From CAXMST01 sp963790085 (GTDB lineage Bacteria; Actinomycetota; Thermoleophilia; Solirubrobacterales; 70-9), in assembly GCA_963790085.1 (NCBI GenBank), contig CAWBNH010000013.1, forward strand, positions 124,001 through 188,000: a stretch of DNA of 64,000 bases, in the 5' to 3' direction. Below the pieces are notes generated by a model. The model was not told the DNA's origin. It did not search any database and was given only the letters and a program-made list of their open reading frames with translations. The stretch's first letter is position 1; the number at the start of each line of letters is the position of its first letter. The position numbers and the translations under genes are program-made. Positions 49,761 through 58,117 of the stretch are shown piece by piece.

Positions 49761-51101
49761 CTACTTCGCGCGACCGCGGTCGGCGCGGCGGATCGGGGTG
49801 ACCTCGGCCTCGCTGACCTCGGGCTCGCTGGTTGCGTCGAGGCCGAACAGGCTGCGAATCGCCGCGATCTGCATGTAGCCCTCGTCGGCGTCGGCCGCCC
49901 GCTTCAGCCGCAGGGTCGGCTCGTGCAGGATCCGGCTCGATATCGCTCTCGCCATCGCCTCGATCCGCGCCTGGTCCTCGGCGCCGAGGTCGGCCCAGCG
50001 GTCGGCGTTCTCGGCGAGGACCCGGGCGACGATCTCATCGGCACGGCCGCGGAGCGCAGCGACGGTCGGCAGCACCTCGAGCGAGTCGAGCCAGCGCAGA
50101 AAGCGCGCCAGCTCCGAGCCGACGATCCGCTCGGCCCGCCCCGACTCCGCCTCCCGTCCACCGCTATTGCGTTCAGCGACCGTCTGAACGTCGTCGACGT
50201 CGTGGATGCTGACCCCGTCGACGTCGAGGCAGGCCGGGTCGACGTCCCGCGGCACAGCGAGGTCGATCAGCAGCAGGGGGCGGCCCCCGCGCTCGGCCAT
50301 CATCAGGCTCAGCTCCTCGCGCTCGATGATGTGATGCGGGGAGTTGGTCGAGGAGACGACGATGTCCGCCCGCTCGAGCTGTGCCGGCAGCTCGTCGAAG
50401 CGGATCGCGCTCCCGCCGAAGCGGGCGGCGAGCCCGATCGCGCGGTCGTAGCGGCGATTGGCGACGAACACGGCCTCGACGCCCTTCGCCGCCAGCGCTC
50501 GGGCGGTCAACTCGGCGGTCTCGCCGGCGCCGATCAGCAGCACCCGCCGGGAGCCGAGGTTGCCGCCGAGCGTGCTCTGCGCCAGCTCGACCGCGGCCGA
50601 GGGGACCGAGGTACCGCCCTCGCCGATCCGGGTCTCGGACCGGACCCGCTTGCCCGCGGCCAGGGCGCCGCGAAAGAGACGGTTGAGGATCGGGCCCGTT
50701 GCACCCTCGACCAGCGCCAGCTCGTAGGCGCGCTTGACCTGGCCCTGGATCTCGGCCTCACCGAGGATCATCGAGTCGAGCCCCGACGCGACCGAGAAGA
50801 GATGGTGAGCCGCGTCCGGGCCCCGACGCGAGTAGAGGCTGCCGACCAGCTCGGTCGGCCGGATCCCGGCCTCTCGCGCCAGCGTCCCCAGCGCCAGGCT
50901 CTCGGCTTCGACCGGGTCGGAGGCGACCAGGTAGAGCTCCGTCCGGTTGCAGGTGGAGATCGCCGCTGCCTCGGCGACCGGCGCAGCTGCCCGGAGCTCG
51001 CCGAGCACGCCGGTCGCCCTGCCCTCGGTAAGCGCCAGGCGCTCGCGCAGACCGAGTGGGGCCGTCTTGTGCGAGACGCCGAGCGCAAGCAGCTCGCTCA
51101 T
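49761..51101 (-). CDS. hemA: glutamyl-tRNA reductase
   Basis: A 446-residue enzyme that reduces glutamyl-tRNA to glutamate-1-semialdehyde, the committed step of heme synthesis. The N-terminal GVSHKTAPLGLRERLAL and ISTCNRTELYLV (catalytic Cys about 49) are followed by the NADPH-binding part (VLLIGAGETAELTARAL), VSSTNSPHHII and the dimerisation helices. The ATG at 51101 overlaps the stop of the ccmD-like gene (ATGA), which places heme synthesis directly behind the cytochrome c maturation genes. Confidence 0.94.
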   Translation of the reverse strand: MSELLALGVSHKTAPLGLRERLALTEGRATGVLGELRAAAPVAEAAAISTCNRTELYLVASDPVEAESLALGTLAREAGIRPTELVGSLYSRRGPDAAHHLFSVASGLDSMILGEAEIQGQVKRAYELALVEGATGPILNRLFRGALAAGKRVRSETRIGEGGTSVPSAAVELAQSTLGGNLGSRRVLLIGAGETAELTARALAAKGVEAVFVANRRYDRAIGLAARFGGSAIRFDELPAQLERADIVVSSTNSPHHIIEREELSLMMAERGGRPLLLIDLAVPRDVDPACLDVDGVSIHDVDDVQTVAERNSGGREAESGRAERIVGSELARFLRWLDSLEVLPTVAALRGRADEIVARVLAENADRWADLGAEDQARIEAMARAISSRILHEPTLRLKRAADADEGYMQIAAIRSLFGLDATSEPEVSEAEVTPIRRADRGRAK

Positions 51102-51331
51102 GCCGGCGCCTCCTCGGAGCTGCGCTCGGGTTCGACTCCCGGCTCGCTATCGAGGCCCTGGTTGCGCTCGCGTTCACGCCGCTCCGCCAACTCGGCGAGC
51201 GACTCGATCTCACGCGAGAGGTGTCCGAGCCGAGCAGCCATGATCCCGACGTAGACGATAAGCAGCACGACGAACACGAGGTAGGCTGCGGCCACGTACG
51301 GGCCGGCATCATCCAACGGCAGGGCAGGCAT
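51098..51331 (-). CDS. ccmD: CcmD-like heme exporter subunit
   Basis: A 77-residue protein with one transmembrane helix near the N-terminus (PYVAAAYLVFVVLLIVYVGI) and a charged helical tail (SLAELAERRERERNQ). The Y.aaAY pattern at the helix start fits CcmD, which releases holo-CcmE from the CcmABC complex. Position between ccmC and hemA supports the call. It is 12 nt behind ccmC and overlaps hemA by 4 nt. Confidence 0.75.
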   Translation of the reverse strand: MPALPLDDAGPYVAAAYLVFVVLLIVYVGIMAARLGHLSREIESLAELAERRERERNQGLDSEPGVEPERSSEEAPA

Positions 51332-51343
51332 CGATCCGTCCTC

Positions 51344-52078
51344 CTAGCGCACCGCGGCGCCGGGAGCGATCCGCGCCGCCGCCCCGCCCGGCGGCGGCGA
51401 GCTGTCGAGGGCGCGGCGCAGGCGATTGAGCTGCCCCCGGGTCCGCTTCGCGGTGAGCTCGAAGCGAACCAGCGTGTACCAGAGCAGCGCCATCGCGACC
51501 AGGCAGACCCAGAACGTGAGCTGCATCTTCGGCGGCAGTCCGCCGTTCGCGGTGGCGAAGGTGCGCGGATGGATGAAGGACTCGGCGAGCCGGACCGCCA
51601 TGAAGTTGAGGGGCACGAAGGCGCCGGCGGTGATCGCGAAGACCGAGGCGTAGCGGGCCTGCCGCTCACGATCGGGGATCGCGTAGCGCAACGGGTAGTA
51701 GGTCGCGTACAGCAGGAAGACGATCAGGAAGCTGACCAGCGTCGGCTCGCGCCACTCCCACCACACTCCCCACGAGGCCCGGGCCCAGATCGCGCCGGTG
51801 AGCAGAACCGCGACGCCGAAGATCACCGACATGTGGATCGAGACGTAGGAGCGGGCATCGTGGACCGGGTCTCCCGTGCGGAGGTGGCGGATCGCGTGGA
51901 TTCCCCCGATGATGAAGCCGACGAGGGCGATGATCGCGAGCGGAACGTGCAGGTAGAAGATCTTCTGGACGAAGCCCTGATCGGCGTCGAGCGGCGCGTA
52001 GAAGAAGACCAGGCCGAAGCCGAGGCCGAGCATCACGGCCGTCAGGATCGAGATGTTGCGAAGGGCGTTGGCTCTCAT
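51344..52078 (-). CDS. ccmC: heme exporter permease CcmC
   Basis: A 244-residue membrane protein with six helices. The Trp-rich extracytoplasmic loop ASWGVWWEWREPTLVS is the WWD-type heme-handling motif, and histidines flank it (YLHVPLA and SIHMSVIFG). In System I it loads heme onto CcmE. The C-terminus is a basic cytoplasmic tail of about 40 residues. It follows ccmB by 22 nt. Confidence 0.9.
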   Translation of the reverse strand: MRANALRNISILTAVMLGLGFGLVFFYAPLDADQGFVQKIFYLHVPLAIIALVGFIIGGIHAIRHLRTGDPVHDARSYVSIHMSVIFGVAVLLTGAIWARASWGVWWEWREPTLVSFLIVFLLYATYYPLRYAIPDRERQARYASVFAITAGAFVPLNFMAVRLAESFIHPRTFATANGGLPPKMQLTFWVCLVAMALLWYTLVRFELTAKRTRGQLNRLRRALDSSPPPGGAAARIAPGAAVR

Positions 52079-52100
52079 GGCGGTGGTGGGATCTCGCGAG

Positions 52101-52793
52101 TCAGTCCTCGAGCAGGAAGTCGAACACCGCGTATCCGATCAGCAGGAACACAAGATCGTACAAAGCCATGATCAGCAGCCACTGCCCGTAGTCCCCGTAG
52201 GACGGGCCGCCCGGGGCGAGAAGCGGATCGGCGATCGAGGCCGCCGCGATCAGCAGCGGGATCAGCAGCGGCATCAGTATCAGCGGCGCGAGCAGGTCGC
52301 GGGCCCGCGAGTTGGTCGCCATCGAGGAGATCAGGGCGCCGGTCACGGCGAGGCCGGCATTGAGCAGGACGAGCACCGGGATCAGCGGCGGAACCCCGCT
52401 CCAGCTGTCGAGGAAGAAGAGCCCGAAGACCGGCACCGAGACGATCTCCAGGGCGGCCAGGTAGACCATCAGCGCAGCTGCCTTGGCGATGAACAGGGCC
52501 GTGCCGTCGATCGGCGCGAGGCGAATCGCCTCGAAGCCGCCCTGTTCCCGCTCGGCGATGAACAGGCGGTTGATCGCGAGCAGTGCGGCGAACAGGATCG
52601 TGACCAGCAACACGCCGGCGGCGAGACTGCCGTCGAGCGTTGTGCGGTCGAGGCCGAAGCGGAAGATCACGTAGATCGAGGTCGAGAACAGCACCATCGC
52701 CGGCACCGACTCCATCGTCCGCAGCTCGACGCGCAGGTCCTTGGCCAGAATCGTGCGCGTGACCGCGAGGCCTCCGGGTCCCGGCGCGCTCAC
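52101..52793 (-). CDS. ccmB: heme exporter permease CcmB
   Basis: A 230-residue membrane protein with six helices. Conserved segments are LAKDLRVELRTMESVPAMVLFS at the start and the FIAEREQGGFEAIRLAPIDGTALFIAKA loop. It forms the ABC transporter core with CcmA. The GTG start overlaps the ccmA stop (GTGA at 52790-52793). Confidence 0.9.
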   Translation of the reverse strand: MSAPGPGGLAVTRTILAKDLRVELRTMESVPAMVLFSTSIYVIFRFGLDRTTLDGSLAAGVLLVTILFAALLAINRLFIAEREQGGFEAIRLAPIDGTALFIAKAAALMVYLAALEIVSVPVFGLFFLDSWSGVPPLIPVLVLLNAGLAVTGALISSMATNSRARDLLAPLILMPLLIPLLIAAASIADPLLAPGGPSYGDYGQWLLIMALYDLVFLLIGYAVFDFLLED

Positions 52794-53533
52794 GCGATCG
52801 CCTCCCGTCGCTCGCCGGCGCGATCGGCGAACACCGCCCGGGCGGCGTCCTCGCTGAGCTCCTGCGCCGGGCCCCGGTAGGCGACGGCGCCGTCTCGGCG
52901 CAGGGCGAGGATCTGGTCGGCGCCGGCGAGCGCGGCGGCGACGTCATGGGTGACGAGCACCCTGCTGCGCCCCCCAGCGGCCCCGATCAGGGGAGCCACG
53001 GTCTCAGCGCCCTCGGGGTCGAGGTGGGCGACCGGCTCGTCGAGCAAGAGCAGCTCTGGTTCGTGCAGGACCGTCCTGCAGATCGCCAGGCGCTGGACCA
53101 TTCCCGCGGACATCTCGGCGATCCGGGTGCCGGCGCGGTGATCGAGTCGAACGGCCTCGAGCAGCTCAGCGATCCGATCGCGGCCTTCGTCCGGAAGGCC
53201 GAAGAGCCGGGCGTGGAAGCGAAGGTTCTCCTCGGCGCTGAGGTCACGGTAGAGCAGCGCCTGGTGGCCCAGGTAGCCGACCCTTGCGCGAATCGCGAAG
53301 GCGTTGCGGGGCAGATCGGAGCCGAGCACGTTGACGCTGCCCCCGGTCGGGCGCAGCAGCCCGGCGAGAATCCGCAGCAGGGTTGACTTGCCGGCGCCGT
53401 TGGCGCCGATCACGGCGAGCGTCCGCCCGCGTTCGAGCTCGAGATCGATGCCGCTCAACACCCAGCTGTCGCCGTAGGCGCGGGAAAGGCCGGCCGTGAC
53501 GACGGCGCGGTCGCTTGTCGGGCCGTCGGCCAC
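52790..53533 (-). CDS. ccmA: heme exporter ATP-binding protein CcmA
   Basis: A 247-residue ABC ATPase. Walker A GANGAGKST (about 42-50), Q-loop YLGHQALLY, signature MSAGMVQRLAI (canonical LSxGQ replaced by MSAGM), Walker B LLLLDEP and the H-loop VTHD. It powers release of holo-CcmE in cytochrome c maturation. GTG at 53533 has a TAGCGT box 6 nt before it. As the first gene of a continuous run through ccmBCD, hemA, hemC and cobA/hemD, its promoter probably drives all seven. Confidence 0.9.
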   Translation of the reverse strand: MADGPTSDRAVVTAGLSRAYGDSWVLSGIDLELERGRTLAVIGANGAGKSTLLRILAGLLRPTGGSVNVLGSDLPRNAFAIRARVGYLGHQALLYRDLSAEENLRFHARLFGLPDEGRDRIAELLEAVRLDHRAGTRIAEMSAGMVQRLAICRTVLHEPELLLLDEPVAHLDPEGAETVAPLIGAAGGRSRVLVTHDVAAALAGADQILALRRDGAVAYRGPAQELSEDAARAVFADRAGERREAIA

Positions 53534-53539
53534 GACCCA

Positions 53540-53545
53540 ACGCTA
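53540..53545 (-). promoter_or_regulatory. -10 box TAGCGT of the ccm-hem operon, leaderless arrangement
   Basis: TAGCGT on the minus strand ends 6 nt before the ccmA GTG at 53533. Confidence 0.5.
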
Positions 53546-53653
53546 GCGCCGCGGGGCCGGACCGTCCCGGGCGCGACGCGAGGCGGCGCCCAGGTTGCCC
53601 GCCGCCCGCCGCTGCCGCGGCGCGCGATTGCGACTCCCTTTAGCGACCGGGCC

Positions 53654-53659
53654 TAGCTT
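53654..53659 (+). promoter_or_regulatory. -10 box TAGCTT, leaderless arrangement
   Basis: TAGCTT ends 7 nt before the ATG at 53667. TTGCGA at 53628-53633 is a possible -35 element, though the 20-nt spacing is long. Confidence 0.5.
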
Positions 53660-53666
53660 GCGGGCG

Positions 53667-54425
53667 ATGCCCTCCCCCGATTCGAGCCGGTTCCGGCGGC
53701 GCCTGGAGATCGCGGTTGCGCTGCTCGCCGCCGCCGGTGTCGCCGCTGCGCTCCTGGTCAGTGACGCCGTGGTCAGCGAGCCGGCCCCGCTCGTCGAGCG
53801 CGGCCAGAGCGACGCGACGCCGACGGCAGGGGCGGACGGAGAGCGTCGCCGATCGGCGCGCCCGGCAGCCCCCCGGCAGCCCGAGCCGGAGATCGCCTGG
53901 CGGCGCTCCCGCGCCGTGGGCAGCCACGCCGCCGGCCGTCTCGAGCGGGGCGTGCTGCTGCCCGCGAGCGGCCGTGAGTGGGTCAGCTGGGACCCGATTC
54001 TCAAGCGGCGCCCGAATCGTGAGTGGCGTCGATGGGGAACCGATCGGCTGGTGCGGATGACGACCACCGTGCTGCGCGAGTTCGGCCGCGCACACCCCCG
54101 CGCCCCGCGTGTCGCGGTCGGCGACCTGAGTCGACCCAGGGGTGGTGACTTCGGTCCGCAGTTCGGATCGATCGGCCATTCGTCCCACCAGAACGGCCTC
54201 GACGTCGACGTCTACTACCCGCGACTCGACGGCCGGGTGCGCCCGCCGGACGGCCCCGGCCAGGTCGATCTCCGGCTCGCCCAGGACCTCGTCGACCGGT
54301 TCGTGCGGGCCGGCGCCGCGAAGGTCTTCGTCGGGCCCAGCCTCGGGCTCGAGGGCCCCGCCGAGACGGTCGTCCCGTTGGTCAACCACGACAACCACCT
54401 GCACGCCCGGCTGGCGCTCGACTGA
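53667..54425 (+). CDS. penicillin-insensitive murein endopeptidase-like (M74/LAS) protein
   Basis: A 252-residue exported protein. A signal-anchor helix spans about 14-33 (IAVALLAAAGVAAALLV), followed by a disordered Pro/Arg-rich linker. The peptidase domain has GDLSRPRGGDFG, then GHSSHQNGLDVDVYYPR (HxxxxxxxD, zinc ligands) and near the end NHDNHLHARL (HxH). These motifs define MepA/LAS peptidases that cut D-Ala-meso-DAP crosslinks in peptidoglycan. It is divergent from ccmA. Together with the L,D-transpeptidase at 31316 it suggests wall remodelling. Confidence 0.85.
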   Translation: MPSPDSSRFRRRLEIAVALLAAAGVAAALLVSDAVVSEPAPLVERGQSDATPTAGADGERRRSARPAAPRQPEPEIAWRRSRAVGSHAAGRLERGVLLPASGREWVSWDPILKRRPNREWRRWGTDRLVRMTTTVLREFGRAHPRAPRVAVGDLSRPRGGDFGPQFGSIGHSSHQNGLDVDVYYPRLDGRVRPPDGPGQVDLRLAQDLVDRFVRAGAAKVFVGPSLGLEGPAETVVPLVNHDNHLHARLALD

Positions 54426-54440
54426 TCCGCCGCCGGCATC

Positions 54441-54460
54441 GCGCGCGATCGCGCGCGATC
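54441..54460. repeat. two tandem copies of GCGCGCGATC
   Basis: The 10-mer occurs twice in a row directly upstream of the Nudix promoter box and contains overlapping GCGATCGC palindromes. It may bind a regulator or be a methylation target, or be a chance feature of GC-rich DNA. Confidence 0.5.
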
Positions 54461-54473
54461 GCGGTCGCGACGC

Positions 54474-54479
54474 TAGCTT
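54474..54479 (+). promoter_or_regulatory. -10 box TAGCTT, leaderless arrangement
   Basis: TAGCTT ends 8 nt before the ATG at 54488 and is the same hexamer as at 53654. Confidence 0.5.
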
Positions 54480-54487
54480 TGGCGCCG

Positions 54488-55006
54488 ATGGCCGACCCCT
54501 TCCGCTACTGCCCACGATGCGCGGCGGCGCTCCGCGCGCGGCCCTCGGCGCCTCCCGATCCCGATCGGCTGGCGTGCCCCGAGTGCGGGTACGTGCACTA
54601 CGACAACCCATCGCCGACCGTGCAGGCGTGGATCGATCGCGGGGACACCTACCTCGCGCTCGAGCGCAACCAGGAGCCGCTGAAGGGACGCTGGAACCTG
54701 CCCGGCGGATTCGTCGAGCCGGGTGAGGGTGGCCCGGAGGCGATCCGCCGCGAGGTCCGCGAGGAGACCGGCCTGGAGATCGAGGTGATCGACCTGATCG
54801 GGATCTTTCCGTCCAGCTACGGCGACGGCCCCGACCGCATCCCGATCCTCGACATCGCCTACCGCTGCCACGAGACCGGCGGCAGCTGGGAGATCTCGGA
54901 CGAGTCCGCCGGGGCGCGCTGGTTCGCGCTCGACGAGTTCCCCGAGCCCGCCTTCGAGGGCGAGCGCCGCGCGCTTGCGGAGCTGCGGGCGTCGCCCCGG
55001 GGTTGA
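54488..55006 (+). CDS. Nudix hydrolase with N-terminal zinc ribbon
   Basis: A 172-residue protein. The zinc ribbon uses CPRC (8-11) and CPEC (30-33) followed by YVHYDNPSP, as in NudC-like and ADP-ribose pyrophosphatase-like enzymes. The Nudix box GGFVEPGEGGPEAIRREVREETGLEI is complete: the GxxxxxE spacing and REVREETG give the metal-binding glutamates. It probably hydrolyses a nucleoside-diphosphate derivative such as NADH or ADP-ribose. The upstream TTG at 54479 would overlap the -10 box, so the ATG at 54488 is the likely start. Confidence 0.88.
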   Translation: MADPFRYCPRCAAALRARPSAPPDPDRLACPECGYVHYDNPSPTVQAWIDRGDTYLALERNQEPLKGRWNLPGGFVEPGEGGPEAIRREVREETGLEIEVIDLIGIFPSSYGDGPDRIPILDIAYRCHETGGSWEISDESAGARWFALDEFPEPAFEGERRALAELRASPRG

Positions 55007-55053
55007 GTGGCGAGACTCGGCCGGTCCGTTCGGGCCGGACGGCCGGCGGCGCC

Positions 55054-56619
55054 CTAACGGCCCTTGCGCAGCGTCCGGGCGCCGGTGCGCAGCATCGAGC
55101 CGCCGCCCTCGCGAAGGGCCTTCATCCGGCCGCCGTTGGAGCCGTAGAGCACGCCCGCTGTGGAGCGGATCGCCTCGCCGAGAGTCGCGTCATAGGGGTA
55201 CCACCAGAAGTTGCGTGCGTGGCCGGGCTCCCAGGAGACGAGCTTGACGTCGACGCACTCGTAGAAGCCAAACTTGGAGTGAACGCGCCCCAGCCCCGAC
55301 TCCTTGACCCCGCCCCACGACGTCTGCACCGCCGCGTGGCTGTAGAGGTGGTCGTTGATCCAGACCATTCCCGACTCGATCCGCCGCGCCATCCGCTCGC
55401 CCTTTCTGCGGTCCCGCGTCCAGACCGAGGCCCCGAGGCCGAACTCGGAGTCGTTGGCAAGCTCGATCGCCTCCTCCTCGTTGGCGACGACGACCACCGG
55501 CACGACCGGCCCGAAGATCTCCTCACGCATGACCCTCATCTCGGGCTTGACCGCGCTCAGCACCGTCGGCGCGATGTAGTGGCCGGGTGAGCCCTCGACC
55601 TCGCGCGGGCCGCCGACGAGCCGCTCGGCCCCCTGAGCGAGCGCATCGTCGACGAGGTCGCAGACGAGCTCGTACTGCTCGGAGCTGACCATCGGCCCGA
55701 CCTCTACCTCCCAGCTCTGGGGATCGCCGAGCCGGAGCCGTTCCGTCTCGCGGACCAGCCCCTCGAGGAACGGCTCGGCGACCTCCTGGAGCACGTAGAC
55801 GCGCTCGATTCCGGCGCAGGTCTGGCCGGCATTGGCGAAGCCGCCCCAAGCGACGCCGCTGACCGCCTTCTCGAGATCGGCATCGGCGCAGACGATCGCC
55901 GGGTCCTTGCCGCCGAGCTCGAGCACCACCCCCTTGATCTGTCGAGCGCAGATCTCGCCGACGCTGCGCCCAACGCCAACCGAACCGGTGAAGAAGATCT
56001 TCCGCGCGCTCGACTCGACCAGCGCCTGGCCGACGTCGCCACCGCCGTGGATGACGCGGACCAGGCCCTCCGGCAGGCCCGACTTCTCGAAGACCTCGCG
56101 GATCCGCTCACCGAGCAGCGGGGTCAGGGACGCCGGCTTGAGGATCACCCCGTTACCCGCCATCAGGGCGATCGCGATCTCCCCGAACGGGATCGACCAC
56201 GGGTAGTTCCAGGGCGAGATCACCCCGACCACCCCGATCGGCTCGAAGGTGAACTTCGCCTTCTTCGAGAAGAACAGCGTGTTGCCCATCTTGATCTCGC
56301 TGTCGTCGAGGATGCTCGGCCCGGCCTCCGCGATCCATCCGAGCGCGTCGATCGTCGGCACCACCTCCATCGTGTAGCACTCGGTGATCGGCTTGCCCTG
56401 CTCGCTGGCCAGGAGCCGTGCCACGTCGTCGACCTCGGCCGCGAGGACACCCGCGGCCTTCTCCATGTAGCGGGCGCGGTCGGCCAGGGACAACTCGCCC
56501 CACAGCGACTGCACCTCGGCGACGTCGTCGACAACGGCCTGCACCTCTGCGGGCGCGATCGTCTCGACCGAGCCGATCAGCTCTCCGGTCGCCGGATTGA
56601 ACGATTCCAGGTGCCCCAT
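55054..56619 (-). CDS. aldehyde dehydrogenase family protein
   Basis: A 521-residue NAD(P)-dependent enzyme oxidising an aldehyde to an acid. Landmarks: FNPATGELIGSV at the start, VGVISPWNYPWSIP, the FTGSVGVG cofactor loop, the catalytic Glu in LELGGKDPAIV, the catalytic Cys in AGQTCAGIERV and, at the end, VWINDHLYSHAAVQTSWGGVKESGLGR. A C-terminal extension of about 45 residues (WWYPYDATLGEAIRS onward) follows the normal end. It resembles succinate-semialdehyde and related broad-substrate forms; the true substrate is unknown. TAGAAT lies 9 nt before the ATG. Confidence 0.9.
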   Translation of the reverse strand: MGHLESFNPATGELIGSVETIAPAEVQAVVDDVAEVQSLWGELSLADRARYMEKAAGVLAAEVDDVARLLASEQGKPITECYTMEVVPTIDALGWIAEAGPSILDDSEIKMGNTLFFSKKAKFTFEPIGVVGVISPWNYPWSIPFGEIAIALMAGNGVILKPASLTPLLGERIREVFEKSGLPEGLVRVIHGGGDVGQALVESSARKIFFTGSVGVGRSVGEICARQIKGVVLELGGKDPAIVCADADLEKAVSGVAWGGFANAGQTCAGIERVYVLQEVAEPFLEGLVRETERLRLGDPQSWEVEVGPMVSSEQYELVCDLVDDALAQGAERLVGGPREVEGSPGHYIAPTVLSAVKPEMRVMREEIFGPVVPVVVVANEEEAIELANDSEFGLGASVWTRDRRKGERMARRIESGMVWINDHLYSHAAVQTSWGGVKESGLGRVHSKFGFYECVDVKLVSWEPGHARNFWWYPYDATLGEAIRSTAGVLYGSNGGRMKALREGGGSMLRTGARTLRKGR

Positions 56620-56628
56620 CCGGCCGCG

Positions 56629-56634
56629 ATTCTA
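56629..56634 (-). promoter_or_regulatory. -10 box TAGAAT, leaderless arrangement
   Basis: TAGAAT on the minus strand ends 9 nt before the ATG at 56619. Confidence 0.5.
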
Positions 56635-56691
56635 TTCGGCCCTGGGGAAGAATCCGGGCCGCGGCGCGGCGAAGCGTGTCGGCACCTCGCT

Positions 56692-58017
56692 CTACCGGCG
56701 GGGGGAGATCCGGGCCAGGCGCGCGGAAGCCTCCGCCTCCCAGCCCCGGTCCGTGGCCTCGAAGAAGCGCTCGTCCCCGAGTCCCTCGGGCAGTAGCGGC
56801 TGCGGGCTCACCGCATCGGGATGCTCGTGCGGATACTGATAGCCGACGCCGCGCCCGAGCTTCGCAGCGCCCGCGTAGCTCGAGTCGCGGAGCGCCGCCG
56901 GCGGATCCTGGAGCCCGTGCTCGCGGAGATGGGCGGCCGCGCGGTTCAGCCCCGCGTAGGAGGCGTTCGACTTCGGCGCCAGGGCCAGGTAGGTCGCCGC
57001 CTGCGCGAGGTTGATCCGGCACTCCGGGAGACCGACGCGGTCGACCGCAGCTGCCGCGGCCGTCGCCACGAGAAGCGCCTGCGGATCGGCGTTGCCGACG
57101 TCCTCGGATGCGAGGATCACCATCCGCCGGGCGATGAACCGCGGATCCTCGCCACCCTCGAGCATCGCGGCCAGGTAGTAGAGGGACGCGTCGGCGTCCG
57201 AGCCCCGGGTCGCCTTGATCCAGGCGGAGATGAAGTCGTAGTGCCGATCCCCCTCGCGGTCGTAGCCGACGGCCTTGCGCTGCAGCGCGTCCTCGGCCCG
57301 CTGCAGGTCGACGGCGCCGCCCGCGGCGCGCGCCGTCTCGACCGCGCGCTCGAGCGCCCCAAGGGCGGTCCGGGCATCGCCGCCGCAGCGGGTCGCGAGG
57401 TGGCGGACCGCGTCATCGGAGACCTCGGGAGGATCGTCGAAGCCACGCTCGCGATCGGCCAGCGCCTCGTGCAGCAGCTGCTCGAGCTGCGGAGAGTCGA
57501 GTGCCTTCAGCTCGTAGATCTGGCAGCGCGAGAGCAGGGCCGAGTTGACCTCGAAGTAGGGGTTCTCCGTCGTCGCTCCGATCAGGGTCACGGTCCCGTC
57601 CTCGACCGCCGGCAACAGGGCATCCTGCTGGCCCTTGTTGAAGCGGTGGATCTCGTCGAGGAAGAAGACCGTCCGGCGCCCGGACCCGGCGAGTCGCTCC
57701 CCGGCGCGCGCCAGCACCGCCCGGACCTCGGCGCGGCCGGCGTTCACCGCTGACTCCTCCTCGAATGCCCAGTCCGCGGTCGAGGCGACGATCCGAGCCA
57801 GGGTCGTCTTCCCGGTGCCCGGCGGCCCGTAGAGGATCATCGAGTGCGGGTTTCCCGACTCGATCGCCGTCCTCAGCGCTGAGCCCGCCGCCAGCAGGTG
57901 CCCCTGGCCCACCAGCCCGCCCAGCGCCCTCGGACGCATGCGGACGGCGAGCGGCGCGCCGGCCGGCGGGCCCTCGCCGCCGCCCGTGCCGGTGTCGCCA
58001 AAGAGCTGCTCGGACAT
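56692..58017 (-). CDS. rarA: replication-associated recombination protein A (RarA/MgsA)
   Basis: A 441-residue AAA+ ATPase acting at stalled replication forks. After a ~25-residue Gly-rich start it reads AVRMRPRALGGLVGQGHLL, Walker A GPPGTGKTT, Walker B FFLDEIHRFNKGQQDALLP, sensor 1 GATTENPYF and LLSRCQIYELKAL, then the tetramerisation part with FISAWIKATRGSDADASLYYLA and GYQYPHEHPDAV. I chose the ATG at 58017 (SEQLFGD start) rather than an upstream start at 58164 because a GATACT box lies 6 nt before it. Confidence 0.92.
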   Translation of the reverse strand: MSEQLFGDTGTGGGEGPPAGAPLAVRMRPRALGGLVGQGHLLAAGSALRTAIESGNPHSMILYGPPGTGKTTLARIVASTADWAFEEESAVNAGRAEVRAVLARAGERLAGSGRRTVFFLDEIHRFNKGQQDALLPAVEDGTVTLIGATTENPYFEVNSALLSRCQIYELKALDSPQLEQLLHEALADRERGFDDPPEVSDDAVRHLATRCGGDARTALGALERAVETARAAGGAVDLQRAEDALQRKAVGYDREGDRHYDFISAWIKATRGSDADASLYYLAAMLEGGEDPRFIARRMVILASEDVGNADPQALLVATAAAAAVDRVGLPECRINLAQAATYLALAPKSNASYAGLNRAAAHLREHGLQDPPAALRDSSYAGAAKLGRGVGYQYPHEHPDAVSPQPLLPEGLGDERFFEATDRGWEAEASARLARISPRR

Positions 58018-58104
58018 CGGCCCAGTATCCGGTCGCCGGTGGACGCGATCGAATCGCCCGGCTCTGCGGAGCAAGGCCGAGGCGGGTCCGGGGACGCGGC
58101 GGGC

Positions 58105-58110
58105 TAACCT
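58105..58110 (+). promoter_or_regulatory. -10 box TAACCT, leaderless arrangement
   Basis: TAACCT ends 7 nt before the GTG at 58118. Confidence 0.5.
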
Positions 58111-58117
58111 CCCGCGG

